Counted from the first letter of the stretch, positions 19,910 through 32,163 are shown. The stretch is DNA of 64,000 nt from Acanthamoeba castellanii str. Neff (GCF_000313135.1 NW_004457538.1:460124-524123), one strand, 5' to 3'. Notes: generated from the sequence alone by a model not told the origin. Program-made: numbers and translations.

Positions 19910-20553
19910 TTAACTTAAGAGTCTGACCAGAGGAGCAAGAGGGTTGTATTCGGACAGATCGAACAGCTGTACCTGTGCAATGGCGGGTGGATCAGCCAGA
20001 TAGATTAGGAACTGGAAGAAGCCGTCGGCGTCGCAGACCATGTGAAGCAGGCGCACACCGAGCGCGACGCCGCCGCAGGCGAAGCGCGTGTGCTGCACCG
20101 TCAAGATCGGGTCGCAGCACACACCCTCCATGCTGGGGTCGAATGGGGCCAGCAGTGCGTTGCCGCCGGCCCCAGGCAGGGTCAGTGCGACCAGGCGCGG
20201 CGCGGCGCGGCGCCGTCGTCGCCATCGTCGTCGGACGGGGCCGCAGCGGCGGCGTGGAACGCTTCTGCGCCGACACCAGCTCAGCACCGGTGCCGAGGCG
20301 ATCGATCTTGGGCGTCTGGATTGAACGCAATACGGCCTGTCAGATGCGGATAGTAGTTCAGCAGGTGGGCCAGGGCTTGATGGAGTGAGTCGCTGCGGCG
20401 CATCGAGTCGCCGATGCAGCAGCACCACCTGGCCGATGGAGTATCATCCGCCACTCGCAGCCACTTATCATCGGCGCACTGCAGCGGATTCCGCGCCAGC
20501 ACCGTCACAGTCGAGGCATCGCTGGTTGACGTCGAGTCGGACGCGGCGCTCAT
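19910..20553 (-). pseudogene. truncated, frame-broken BAHD-like acyltransferase
   Basis: The N-terminal part (LHQALAHLLNYYPHLTGRI) matches the substrate-entry region of the BAHD/transferase family. Further on VRLLHMVCDADGFFQFL carries the family's HxxxD acyl-transfer motif. The two parts lie in different frames; between about 20170 and 20300 the sense passes through all three frames with no splice that repairs it. The product stops soon after HxxxD, so the second half with the DFGWG motif is missing and length is about half the usual 430-500 residues. Small sequencing errors could explain the frame changes but not the missing half. BAHD enzymes transfer acyl groups from CoA; none is expected from this copy. 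Confidence 0.55.
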
Positions 20554-20689
20554 GTGGAAGACAGGGAAGGGGAGTGGTTCAAAGCTACGACGGCGAAAAG
20601 AGCGGGATGAGAGGTAGGCCACCATTTTATTGCGAGAAATAAAAGAAATGATTGCCACGTTTTTTGGTGATGACAGGATTTCCTTCATT

Positions 20690-23425
20690 CTTCTTTGATT
20701 TCTTTCCTTTTATGGCGTCTGAACCCAAGAATGAGAATATCGCCTGCTTCTCCTAGCTCAATCAGTCACCCAACCGCCACTCATCAGCACTCACCTACAG
20801 CCAGACAAATGTTGGAATTTCTGGGCCAGGTGGTTCCAGTAGGTGTGGATCAGGGCTGACTGCACAATTGTGGTGGTGGGGCCACAGTTTTGTTTTCATC
20901 ATGAAAGGATGTGTTGTTGTGTGGATAACAACCATGACCATTGGTGGTGCACCATGTGATGGCCATACAATGGCAATGTAGAGTTGGCTGGATAATGTGA
21001 GTGTGTTGTCATCATCATTGGTGATGCAAAGCTTGAAGAAGGGTGGCAATGGTGTCATAATTATTATTATGGATCATCCATCATTTATTGATGGATCATT
21101 TTTCCATTGTGGTGTTGGTGTTGGTGTTGCTGCTGTGCCTATCTATTTTGTTGGTTGGTTGCTGTGGTGTCATGTCATGTTGGTGGATAACACAGACCAA
21201 CAAGGGGGGGAGCGAACGGGGGCACAAATGATCAAGTAGACAGGCTCCCCCCCTTTGGCTGGTGTGACAAGAGCAAGCCTCACCCCAGTGTTCTTGGGTT
21301 GGTGGCCACTACCCTAAGTTCTTATTAATGTGTACTGTCAAATGACTGTGCGCCTGAACAAAAGAGACTCAAAATTGGGGGGTAATTGGTAACAGTGAGT
21401 AGAAGTATACACATGCAGGCCTGAACTTAGCTGGATTATTAAACACTGAAAAGATGCAAGTGGCCTACTCTACGAAGAGGGTAAACAGCTGAATAATATG
21501 GATTGTCAGGGGAAGGAATGACTGTACAGTGAAGAAGAACAAGAGTAAAGAAAGGCAATTTAAAAAAGGGCATGTATTCTGGAATAGGTATGTGTAGCAT
21601 TTGAGGGGTCAAAATGAGGGGAAGAAAGCCTAATAGCATCACACCAGAGACCTGGGGCTGGCATGGTGAAGGACAGGAAGTAGTCCTCCAGCATGAGAGC
21701 ATTGAACCAGACCTGCTCAATGTGCCAAAATTTTTCCATTGAACAATGAGGTACATCTCAAAGTTGTTGAACAGCCAGTGACAGGCTCCTCCCCAGCTGC
21801 CAGAAAGGGGTATCACACTGAGTGAGACAGTGCAGGTTGGGAAGGCATTGGAAATCTCTTGCATGTAGCTGGCTGCTTGAGAGTGCTCACAGAAGAGGAC
21901 CAGGACAAATTCATCCAACTTGTTGCAGAACCTGACCACATTCAGGAGGCCAGATCTTAGCAACAGGGTAGGGCTTGGCATCCCAATGTTCAGTGTCAGT
22001 GATGCCCTTGAGAGGTGCAAGACCATGCAGAAGGTCAATCAGCACCAGAGCTGTAGGAAAAAAAAGTTAGAATGTATGCCAGAATACAATGGTGGGCAGG
22101 TGTATTCTGGAATACAACAACTGATAAAATAATAAGGAAGATGACATGCTTGCAAGGAATGGTGGTCCCATAGTCACCAAAGGGCAGGTGGCAGGACAGC
22201 ACCTTGGAGCCATTGGTGAAGGTGTGTGTCCAGTAGGTCAGGTAGCCATGGTGCACCATGACACCAACAAGAGCACATGCTCCTTGACAGCCTTGATGAC
22301 TTGATCCCAGGTGGTCTGCTTGAGTACCACCATCAGACCAGCCATCACCTTATCTCTTACCTTGATGATGCTGGCCTCGTGGTCCATCTTGCACCAGGTG
22401 TACTCACCCTTGTACACCTTCAGGAGCAGTGCCTTCTTCAAGCTGATGTCTAGCCCTTGGAGCACTTTAAGTTTATCACAGTGGTGACAGGCTTGAGGTC
22501 AGGTGCATGACTTGTCCCCAGCAGGCTAGACCCAGTGACATGGGCTTCCACCAGCTTGTAGATGTTGGAATGGTTGTGGATGAGCTGGAACAGGGGGTTG
22601 AGGCTTGAACATTCAGGCCCAGTGAGGTTGTGGTGAGGTTCTTGCCTTGCAAGGTCCACTTGTGGCAGCCCTTGAAACTTCCACTTCCTCCCTGGGTCCC
22701 AGCTCCACAGCTCCTTGCTTCTCCAACTCCTCCTCTTCACTCAAGCTTGAGCTTTGCACTTCCTCCTCTGAACCCTTGCACTTCATTTCACTCCTCTACT
22801 GCTGATTTCCCAATGGAGCTGCAGATCATTCAGGAGCACCTGCAGATGTCCCTGGTACAGATCAAGCATGGCCTGGTGGCCTTACCAAATGGCCAGAGGT
22901 TTCGCCTATTCTGAACTCTAGATACCTAAGTAAAAATATTGCTCTTGAATCAGGCTCTGGAAAAAAGAAGAGCTTCAAGAGCAAAGAAGTGCAAGATACT
23001 GCTGATGACACCCCCCTGGACATCAGCCACACCCCCAGCCTTCATCCTCCTTCCTTCCAACCAGCCTTGGAGCAGGTCAACAATTTCCTTGAACAACACC
23101 TACTTTGTGTCCACTAAGGCACATGCCCTTGTATTCCAGAATACAAAGTGTTGCAAGTAACTGTGATGACAACAACATGAATGGATCCATGTTTGGTTGA
23201 CTTTTGCCACACTCTGTTACATGCTGTTGTGCTCCAGGACAAAGTGGAAAAAGAACATGGAAAGAACATTGCACACACTTCAAAAGACAGTCTGTTCAAG
23301 CATCCAGGCTTGTGGACCTGTGAGAATGGCATCAAGGTCAAACCGATCCACTCCATCTTGATTTCAATGCGCAGCTCATTCATGCTGGAGTGGTGTCATG
23401 TTCCATGCACTGTGGCGTTTTAGGA
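20690..23425. pseudogene. large CpG-poor block of decayed sequence
   Basis: About 2.7 kb with almost no CG (21440-21900 has none that I can find). Pieces still look protein-like in changing frames on the minus strand, such as LLNVVRFCNKLDEFVLVLF near 21910 and WDQVIKAVKEHVLLLVSW near 22280, but stops and frame changes break them. No family recognised. Read as decayed genes or transposons. Confidence 0.5.
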
Positions 23426-23449
23426 CATCAAATCAGTTGAAGTGTAAGA

Positions 23450-23775
23450 CAACAGAAAGCGGGGTCCAGTGATGGCGTACCAATGTCAAAAAAGTGCCCA
23501 AGCTTGTGCACGAAGAGACCGTAGAAGTAGAGATAAGCAAAGGCGGAGGGACCGATGCTATGGTCCCGCACCTTGTTCTTGCGCATGTGATCCTCCAGCG
23601 GGTAGATGTTGAACAGCAGCCGCTGCTCCACAAACCGGCTCACGGCGTCCTTCTGGTAGAAGAGGCACACGAAGTAGGCCTGGTAGTCAACACGCGCGCC
23701 ACCTGCCGCAGCACACCGACGGCCAGTTTGGCCAGCACCAGAGGTTGGTCGGTGACGGGCTTAGGGTGGAATGAA
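23450..23775 (-). pseudogene. unrecognised gene fragment with one-base frame break
   Basis: The minus strand reads DQPLVLAKLAVGVLRQVARV, then after a one-base slip near 23690 DYQAYFVCLFYQKDAVSRFV, then IYPLEDHMRKNKVRDHSIG and AFAYLYFYGLFVHKLGHFFD. The sequence is CpG-rich and codon-like, so it is young, but it is cut on one side by a CpG-poor block and on the other by the collapsed tRNA-Glu. I do not recognise the family. Confidence 0.45.
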
Positions 23776-23821
23776 TCCGGCGGTAAAGAAATAGCCGCAG
23801 AGAAACAGTGCTGCAACGAAA

Positions 23822-23837
23822 TCCGCTGTGGTGCGGA
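23822..23837 (+). pseudogene. collapsed tRNA-Glu remnant
   Basis: TCCGCTGTGGTG runs straight into CGGAA, joining the 5' acceptor/D-arm start to the 3' acceptor end. The following 110 bp match the flank of the intact tRNA-Glu (reverse complement of about 8930-9030), confirming its origin. Confidence 0.7.
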
Positions 23838-24050
23838 ATAATCTTTTTGAACCTTCTGTGCAAAACAGGGCCTTCTTTTTGTTTTGGTCAGATGTCGGTC
23901 ACATGATCGTGGATTGGCCACGCAAGCTGCTTGCTTCCCTCCGCGTGGTGAATTCGCATGCTGGCGATGGTGCACGACACGACCAACAACGGCGACGCAC
24001 ATTACGCCTGTCCTGTTGATGAAGCGAACAGGGCAAAAAAGATTAAGCTT

Positions 24051-24117
24051 CAGGCCTGCTGGGGGTCGAACCCAGAATCTCCTGATCGTAGTCAGACGTC
24101 CATTGGGCCACAGGCCT
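24051..24117 (-). pseudogene. damaged tRNA-Arg (ACG) copy
   Basis: Matches the tRNA-Arg at 8053-8124 but lacks four bases of the D arm and one base of the anticodon loop (CTACGA instead of CTACGAA), giving 67 nt and no sound cloverleaf. Flank 24117-24145 matches the flank of the intact gene at 41800-41823. Confidence 0.75.
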
Positions 24118-24429
24118 TGCTTCTTTGTTTTCTTTTTCGGCGCGGTGGTTGGCCAAGGGCACCTACCGCCCTCACCCTCTGGGCCGGCACCCCCACTGCA
24201 CGTCAGTCGAGGCTGGTGCGGCGCAACAGGAGCTATGCTGTTGTGTCGGGTCCAACACAATGCTGGGCAACGTAGGTGAGCAACGGCCGACCAATGGCCG
24301 GCAACGCATTGCTCTGAGGGTTTCGTTTTCGAGGAATTTTTTGTCTCACACATGAATTGGATCTCAAAAAAAAAAGAAAACTAAAAACAACCACAAGACA
24401 GCGCAACCCGAGTGCACAGCGCCGTGGCA

Positions 24430-27400
24430 ATGAAGCGAAGACTTGAATGTGTGGAGGTGGAGCAAACTGGGGCGGAGGCCTCTGCTCCCCAGGACACCAA
24501 GGCCAATAAAAAGGCCAAGCCGTCCTGGCCAAGTGAGGACACCAAAGCTGACGCGCATATGACCATCTTGCTGAGCGAGCTGCCAGACCTCGTACTCCAC
24601 CAACTTGTTCGGTTCGTCCACCTCCCCCCCTTCGTTTTTTTATTTGTTCACATTTCGTGGAATTGTTATTTTTTAAGTTGATTTTGGGGGAATGGTATCC
24701 CCATTTCATTAATTAATTTAATGGTGGTGGAGCAGGGGGCTGGAGGTGGAAGACGCCCTGCGGCTGCGGGCCACGAGCTCCTTCTGGGCCGACATGGTCA
24801 TGCGCGACCACCCGCTCGCCGCGCTTCTCGTGGGCGAGCTCCTCCCGCGCCTCGCCAGCCTTCCCCCGCCGCAGGGCGACGATGACGACAGCAACAACAA
24901 CGACGCCCGACTCGACGACACGGTCGAAGAACCAGAAAGCGCAAACGAAAACGAAAACGAAGCCGAAAACGAAAACGAAAACGAAGACGAAAACGAAAAC
25001 GAAGACGAAGCCGAAGATGAAGAAAGCCTCGAGTCGGATCTGGCGTGGATGATTGAGGACGCTGCTGAAGCCGCGCGGGTAGCCGAAGAAGAGAGGGAGA
25101 AAAAGCTGCAGGAGCAGCAACCCAGCGATTTTGAGAGCAGCTGCCCCGACCTGGCGGCCAAAACCAGTAGCGACCGCGTGGATGCGAGGTGGGCGCTGCT
25201 GCAGGAGGTGCGCATCGCGGCCGAGGCGCGCCTCCACGAGCTTTGCCTGCGCTCGCCCGACTACTGGCGCGACACTGCGCTCTACTCCGGCGCCGCGGGC
25301 GACGACTACAACGGCGGCGCTGGCGGTGGCGATTTCCGCGCTCGAGCAGGCCGCCAGCGCCGCGATGAAGAAGATGAAGACGCAGAAGATGATGAAAACG
25401 AAGATGAAGACGAGTATGGTCGGCCGCGGAGGCAAGCACCACGCGTGGTGGACGTCGAGACGCAGCTCAACGCAACCGAGGCCCTGTCGCTTGCCACCGA
25501 GGTTCGCGCCGCTCTCTTTAACAAAAACAAATGAAATAACAAATCCACAAATGATCGGTGATTGTGGTGGGTGGGTGGCTGAGACAGCGGGTGCGCGTGC
25601 GAGCGACGGCCAAGCGGAGCGGCGGGCAGGACTCGGCCCTGGTCACTCTCCTCAAGCTCGAGCTTCCGACTCATCAGGCCGATGGGAAAGGAAACGAACA
25701 ACAGGAACAGAACGTCGTCTACTTCTGCATTGTATGCACGCACCCGAGCTGTCTTCCACGCGTGTTATGTGTCGTGTGTACCCTTTTGACGCTCTGCCGT
25801 CTGCGCACACAGGAGTACGGCAGTGGCTTGAACACGCGTTCGGGGTTCCAAGAAGCGGCTCTGCGGGTGAACCAATCATCGACGCCCACCGGGGATCGTA
25901 TGACCGTCGTGTCCAGCCTTCTGACTCATGGTATGACTGACACTGCTCTTTTTCCTCTCTCTAGTCTTTGCGCATTCCTGTTGGCGTGGCGTGTGTGGCG
26001 TGTGTGGCGTGCGTGCCGTGTGTCTGCTCCGTGTGCCATGTTTGTGTGCTTTGTTAATGGTTACCACAACAGGCGAGCTGTGGGATGAACCCCAGTTTAT
26101 GCGGCAGTGGTTTGTCGAACTGGCGGCCAAGCTGGGCGTCAGCTGGACCCCCTGGCAGTTCCGTTCCATCTTCCCCCCCCCCAATTCCGCCCAAATGGTA
26201 CCCGCTTACATTTCGGGGGCTGTGGTGGCCTGCACAGGTTGGCGTCGTTCGTGATTCGCTGCGCCGGAGTCGAGCCCCAGGCCATTCGCGATTTTCATGC
26301 CGACATCTTCACCCGGGCTTGGTACGAGCTCCTACTACCTTTTTGTGTATAAAAACAATTGATTTAAACTGTGGCCGTGGCGGTGGTGGGGTCTGCACGG
26401 AGTAGGGAGGATCCAGGGGCCCTGTACTACATCAGGTCCAGATACGACGAACTGCCCGAGTTGCTCGACGTGACGTCGCGCGTTCGTGCAATCTCTTCGC
26501 CCGAACTCCTCTCGTCTCTGTCTTCCATTGGTACGCGTGCTGTGCTGAACCCAACTGCCTTTCAAACGTCTCCCTTGGGCATTCATAAAAGTTTGACAAC
26601 ACTCGTGCGCGCGCGCGCAGCGGCGAGATGGCAGTACCGGATGCAGCTGGCGCAAATGTGGCACCTGAGCGCGGAGCTCGACTGGCCTTCGAGTGATAAG
26701 ATTGCGCGCCTTGCTTCCTGTGTGCGATCTGGTCGCGGTACGTCGAGCACGACACACGACACACTCGACACATCGACACACGGAACACGACACACGGCAC
26801 ACCACGACACGCGTGACGCGCATGCCACACTAACTAATTTTGAATCACCCCTCTCCGCACCAGGCGATGTGACATATCTCTGTTCCGTTGAGTACTCCGA
26901 AGAGTTAACTGCGGATTGTGGATTCCGGCTTTCCATCGTCGCTCCCTCCGATCAAGGTGCAATCACCATCCACGTCCTCACCACATGCAAGCACACACAC
27001 ACCACACACCACACACACACACACCACACACGGCGCACACACGACACACACACCACAATGGGTCGTTGCAGCAGCTTTGTTGCTGACTGTGTGCACCAAC
27101 AGCGGGCCATGACGAGGAGCCGCTCGAGATCGAAGTCGAGTGCAGGCACTCCGCCGTGCAGGGCTACGATTCGGGAGGAGACAACCAAACGCTGGCCTTG
27201 ACCGCGCGCGGACTCAACGACTTTGCCCAGCGCAGGCTGGGCACTCAATCGCCGACGGACAAGAAGACCCTCCTGCAGCTGTCGTGCGACGCGCCCAAGC
27301 CGCCGGTGGTCACGCAGGAGGACACGGCGCTGCTGGAGCTGATCGGGCGCGCGCTCGACCTGCACTGCGAGCCCGACGATAATCCTCGCTTCTACCGAGG

Positions 27401-27885
27401 CCTCAAGTCCGACAATGACGACACGGCCATATCGAGCCAAGATCAAGACCGACAAGAAGACGAAGACGACGACGACGACGACGACACTGCACTGGCGGAG
27501 ACGAAGATGTGGGACTCGAAGCGGGTGGGCTACTTCCTCGCGCTGTGCTGTCTCACGCCGGCCAATTCCTTCGTGTTCGATTACCGCGCCGAGGCGGAAT
27601 TCTTGGTATTTCCCCAGTGCGTGGTGAGGCCTGGCTGCGTGTGTGTGTTGTGTGCGCCAGTCTGTGTTGAACGAGCACTAACCAACGCGCGGCACTTTGT
27701 GTTTAATGGGAATACGGAAGGTGGGGTACAAGCCGCGGTACATGTGGAGCCAGGACCCCAAGAAAAGCCTGCTGTCGCATCTCGACATTCTCGTCTACCC
27801 AGGCCAGGTGTGGGAGCCTTACGAGTACTGCCAGCAGGAGGAGGATGAGGAGGACGACGGCAACAACGTTGTTGACCACCCATGA
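24430..27885 (+). CDS. F-box protein A (large acidic, multi-exon; paralogue of B)
   Basis: Exon 1 holds a short F-box (TILLSELPDLVLHQLVR), exon 2 continues LEVEDALRLRATSSFWADMV and then a long Asn/Glu/Asp low-complexity stretch (about 24940-25030) and a helical segment. Later exons, each bounded by GT-AG, read NVVYFCI, LAAKLGVSWTPWQF, LASFVIRCAGVEPQAIRDF, WHLSAELDWPSSDKIARL, GDVTYLCSVEYSEELT, LGTQSPTDKKTLLQLSCD and MWDSKRVGYFLALCCL. The blocks recur in order in gene B (49634-52854), which supports the exon calls. The C-terminal region matches nothing I know. An F-box would tie it to an SCF ubiquitin ligase; the target region is then the novel C-terminal part (inference). Exact limits of the middle exons are not certain. 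Confidence 0.66.
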
Positions 27886-27889
27886 CGTT

Positions 27890-29340
27890 TTAATTAAGTT
27901 ATTTATTTTTTATTTTTTAACGCTTTTATTATTAAAGCGTTGTGGCTTGCTCACATGCCACTGTGGCTCTCACTTCTACACACCCAGAGTGAATGTTCAA
28001 TCCACCACTCCCACCACACACTACCTGGATATGCATCATCATCATCATGTCTATCTGCCAACACACATGGCCATGCACTGCCCTCAATGTGGTGGCTCTC
28101 CCTCATCCTGCTCTTGCTTGTTGAGGCCTTTGTGTTTGCCTTTGACAATCTGGCCTTCGCCAACCACATGCTGTGCATGCATCTGTTGCCCAATGTCACA
28201 TGCAGCAACACACCCACCCCTCTGGCCATTGACCTGCACCTTCCCTTCTGTCCCTCAGGCCAGGCTGCCAAGGTGTTGACTGCTGGTGACTGTGACCACC
28301 ACAACAAGATGCCCAACATGCTTGCCATGATGGTGATTGTTGAGGTCTGTGATGGAGGGTATGACTGTTATGACAATGACAACAATGACAACCTCTATGA
28401 AGCAGAGGAAGAGGAAGAAGTGTTGGCAGTGATGAGGCTCAATGTCAACAGCATGCTGCTTGCTGGGCGGAGCTGCTTCTTCCTGTTGCTCTTCTCTGTG
28501 GGCATGATCAAGACCAACCAGAAGGAGGTTCAGAAATGTGAGGAATGAGTGAATGAGTGAATGAATGAAGGAATGTCTCATCCAGCATGTGTCATGTTGT
28601 GTCTGCAGGTGTGGCTGTCAATCCATGACCAAGAGAAGGACGCACAGCTTGATGTTCTCAGGTTCCTCTACAAGAGTTTGGCCATCTCCTCAAGGTCCTC
28701 CTGCTCTTGGACAAGGTACATCACAACGAAGTGGTGACTGTGAGGGCTTGTTGGTGGGGCTCTACATGTTCACCAATAGTGGACTGTCCATCAACACTGC
28801 CAGTGACAAGGGCAACAAGCCCTGCTTCCTGCCTGTGACCTCCCAAATCACTGTGCACAATCCTGGTACAAAAGCCCTTCTCTCACCAAGTGTGCATGTG
28901 TGTGTGGTGCACAGCATTCACTCATGATCTCCAGCAGTTACAAGGGAGGCACAGTCAGTGGGCACAACAGATCACTACACAGGCCACAACACAGCCTGGA
29001 GGACATGCTGGCCAAGTGGTGCAACTTCATCACGCCACACCACACCCTGGCCTTCTCCACCACCATCCACCTGCCCACCCCCTTGCAACCAACCAATCAC
29101 CTCATCATGATTAATGATCTATCAGGGGAGGTCATGATTGATTGGGTGGTAAATCAAGTTGTGGTTCAAAAAGAGGAGTAACATGACCAGCAGTGTTGAT
29201 TTACTGCACTCTACCAATTGAGCTACCCACACAGCCATGTGTGATGGCTGGGGTGAGTTTCAATCTCACTGCCACAATATTGTATGTTTGAAGTAAGCCA
29301 CTTGACTACTGGCACTCCTCCAGTGCATTTATAACTAGTT
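27890..29340. pseudogene. CpG-poor block of decayed sequence
   Basis: Few CG, many TG/CA. The plus strand has a frame at 27940-28548 with hydrophobic stretches (MWWLSLILLLLVEAFVF) and an acidic run, which is not clearly a gene. Short GAAT/GAGT tandem units lie at 28541-28572. A tRNA-like remnant is listed separately. Confidence 0.45.
29190..29236 (-). pseudogene. tRNA 5'-half remnant
   Basis: The minus strand reads GGCTGTGTGGGTAGCTCAAT then TGGTAGAGTGCAG, a good acceptor strand and D arm (box A). No matching T arm follows. It lies in a CpG-poor block. Confidence 0.5.
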
Positions 29341-29361
29341 GTTCACAATTTGGAAAGAGAA

Positions 29362-30628
29362 CTATGCCTCACTGTCATCTTCACCTTCTTCTTCTTGTGG
29401 TGGCGAAGGTAGGGTGGTCTGGCCTCTGTCTCCGGAGTGCTTGTGCCACATGTCGCACTCCTGTCCGGTGATGAAGAAGACGCAGCCGTCGCTGATCATG
29501 CGCTGCACGACCTTGGCGATGTTGTTTGCGTCGTCCTTCCCGAAATGGTGTGTTCCCTCCAGTGGAATGTCTAATGCACGCAGCATCGTGGTCATTCCTG
29601 CATCGTACATTGTCAGACCCCACCCATTGTGAGTTGACCAATGTATACTGAGTCATGGCATACAGGTCTGTCATCTACATACCTGCAGGTGGCCTTCTGG
29701 TCTTGTAGAACTTCTGGTAAACGGTCTTGACATTGATCCTGGAAGTGGCGTGCACTGGTGAGTCTTGTTTGGTTGCCAGGTCAGCAACACAAGCCAGTTA
29801 AGATGCGGTGAGTGGGGTACCACTGCTGCATGAACGGAGGTACGGGCAGGCCCAGCAGGTCGCAATCCGCGGCAGCGCGTTCTTGAAGTCCCAGTCGCCA
29901 CACGTTATGAAGGCGAACTTGGCCGGCTGCTCATCTGCATTGTCGCCCAGGAGAAGGTCCTTCTCTCGCAGCCATCGCTCCAGGTCGTGTAGTGCCGTCT
30001 GCAGGCTCACCGCACCTTCGTGCCACGACTTTCCACACGCACCACACACGCGTGAGGAGGGATCAAGTGTGCGATAAGATAAGCTGGTGGAGGGAGTGGG
30101 TACTTCGGCCTGGCCCATGTCTCCGTACTTGCGATCGACGTAACGCTGCAGCACGGCGGGCGTGATCCTCTCGGGCCGGCAGTACCGATGAAACCTGTCC
30201 TCCACCTGCCCCAAACGCCGTGTAGAAATTTGTACATTTTTATTTCTTTTTGAAACAATTTGTACATTTTTAATTTCTTTTTAGAAACAAAATATATTAA
30301 AAATCAAGATAGGTGGTACCTTGAGCGTGGTGCAGTTGAGCAGGGTGACCGGCAGCTCGGTGATCTCGTAGACCCACTCACCCCCCTCGAGCTCCTCTCG
30401 GCATGCCTCAAAGTCGAGCACGCACAGGTGCGTCCATGGCTGCTTATTACCCTCTTCCTCTTCCTCTTCCACTTCGTCCTCTTCTTCTTCACTGTCGTCG
30501 GCGGAGTCACTCTCGAGTGGCTTCTTTCTGTGCTCCTGTTCTTCTCTGTCGAGTTCGTCGAACAGCTCGTCCTCCAGCGATGCCCCAAAGCCCCCCGGCT
30601 GCACTATCTGCCACGCACTCATGTTCAT
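29362..30628 (-). CDS. ERI1-like 3'-5' exoribonuclease, with a one-base frame break
   Basis: Exons read, in order: MNMSAWQIVQPGG with a Ser/Glu-rich acidic stretch, LCVLDFEACREE (Exo I, DxE), VYEITELPVTLLNCTTLK; VEDRFHRYCRPERITPAVLQ; FAFITCGDWDFKNALP (Exo II region); INVKTVYQKFYKTRRPPA; GMTTMLRALDIPLEGTHHFG then KDDANNIAKVVQRM (Exo III, H....D). This is the DEDDh fold of the ERI1/ERI3/Snipper family, which trims small RNAs, rRNA or histone mRNA ends. Between DFKNALPR and CDLLGLPVPPFMQQW (about 29868) one base is missing for a continuous frame; no splice repairs it. It is either a sequencing error or a disabled gene. The C-terminus adds an acidic tail after the nuclease domain. Confidence 0.72.
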
Positions 30629-30889
30629 TGTGCTGGCTCTCTCTTCCCTCAACGAAAAGGTCCCCTTTGTCTTGGCACCTCCTTCTGCGAACTGGCGCTG
30701 TCTCTGGGAAACCAAACAGAAGATACCAAAAATTATTTTTACTGTTTTAATATTTTTTGCTGTTGCCGTTCTGTGCAGCATACAGACGCGCGACACAACG
30801 AGGAGCTGTGGTGTTTTGTCGGGATCACGGAACGTGCGAGTAGCGGTCGGAGACCAAGTCGGCGTGGTCTACTGTCGGTGGTGGTGGTG

Positions 30890-30990
30890 GAGTGGAGCTG
30901 GTGCGAGTCGGCGTGACACAGTTCCACTTGTTGGGTGGGTGTCCCTACCGGGTAGGGACGGCCGCCCTCGGGGCCGCGGTAGGTCGACCC
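30890..30990 (-). pseudogene. inserted fragment of the EEP/sphingomyelinase-like gene
   Basis: The minus strand reads TYRGPEGGRPYPV and matches 43088-43200 (AYRGPEGGRPYPVTHHKWD) at the DNA level, then continues with gaps to the CAGCTCCAC of the parent. It sits where the first exon of carrier copy A should begin. Confidence 0.72.
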
Positions 30991-30995
30991 TCTCA

Positions 30996-32163
30996 CCTCT
31001 CTTTACCTGGGCCTGGCCGGTAGCTTCACGCTCAATGGTACTCCCACCCTCACACCTGTCAATTGCCAGCCAACTTCTGCTTCTCCTCCTCAACTGCGCA
31101 CCCGCGGCGTGTGGCGTGTGGCGTGCCGCCAGATTTCCGAGCGCCCCCAAGGGCAGCAGCCGGAGTACCCCAGCCTCTTTTGTTCGCTGTGTGGCAACCT
31201 CGCGGGCACCGTCATCGCGTTCCCGCTCTCCATCCTCACCTGGCAGCTCCACACCGACAACTGTACCGTGACCACGATCGTGATCTCTCTCTCACGCACA
31301 CACTCGCGCACGCACGCACGCACGCACGCACGCATGCACCACACACACACGACACACACCACACACACGACACACCGCACACATTCTTGGACGGCAACCG
31401 CAACAATGATATTCAGCAGAGGCTGGGGCAGCCTGGTGCCGTTCACCAGCCTCGGCAGGCTCAACTGGCGTGCCCTGCCGGCCAAGTATTTCGATTCCCT
31501 GGCCCGGAACGTACTCAGGTACGTATGACCTACGCACACGCACGCAACCCCACGACAACACGAGCCAAGCTGACATGAGACCCGTCCTTCTTCGGCTGTT
31601 GTTGGATTGGGGGTCAGGGCGCGGCTGGGCGAGGTGATGACCTCGGTGACGGGCGTCGGTTGCGAACCGCTGGGGTGGCTCGCCAGCGTCAAGAACCACC
31701 AAGACGACCCCGACCTCTACGACGTACATGTACCCCTGATCGCACACGACACGACACGAGTCTACAGCTCGTTAACGATGTATGAATGAATGGCTTTCTG
31801 GGTATAGGAGCGGTCCGCAGCCAGCGTGATCATGGACCGCGCTCGGCTTTGGGCCATCGGCATGGTCGGCTCCTGGCTCTCCGGCCTTGTCCTTGGTACG
31901 TACCAGATGCGACCCACACGCAAGTCCCCGCAATTGGCGCCACCGCTGCTCACCGTTGTCACCGGTGGTGGTGGTGGTGCGGTCGATATACAGTGGGCAT
32001 GCAGGTGCCGGCGGCGATCGTGTGCCATCGCATGCTGGCCGAGCCGGGCCGCTTTGGGTCGGTGGTGGAGTGCGTGCGGCACATCTGGGCGAGCGAAGGC
32101 CTGAGCGGCTTCTACCGCGACCTGCCCCTCTTCAGCCTCCTGATCCTCAACGAGCTCATGTGA
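30996..32163 (+). pseudogene. mitochondrial-carrier-like gene, copy A (probably decaying)
   Basis: Exon equivalents of copy B are visible: LTSLYLGLAGSFTLN; SLFCSLCGNLAGTVIAFPLS; GWGSLVPFTSLGRL; VMTSVTGVGCEPLGWLAS; MQVPAAIVCHRMLAEPGRFG; HIWASEGLSGFYRDLPLFSL. The last matches the carrier-family G..GFYR signature. Against copy B this copy has no ATG at the first exon (replaced by the EEP fragment), one inserted A near 31145 that shifts phase relative to the upstream exon, a lost G at the 31262 donor, and a 3-base loss in GWLAS-VKNH. The 3' exons remain open to the TGA at 32161. Carriers of this type sit in mitochondrial membranes. It may still be expressed from another start. Confidence 0.6.

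Noticed and set aside
27940..28548. 202-residue plus-strand ORF in the CpG-poor block
   Set aside because: Composition follows TG/CA-rich decayed DNA and it has no recognisable domain; listed as decayed sequence.
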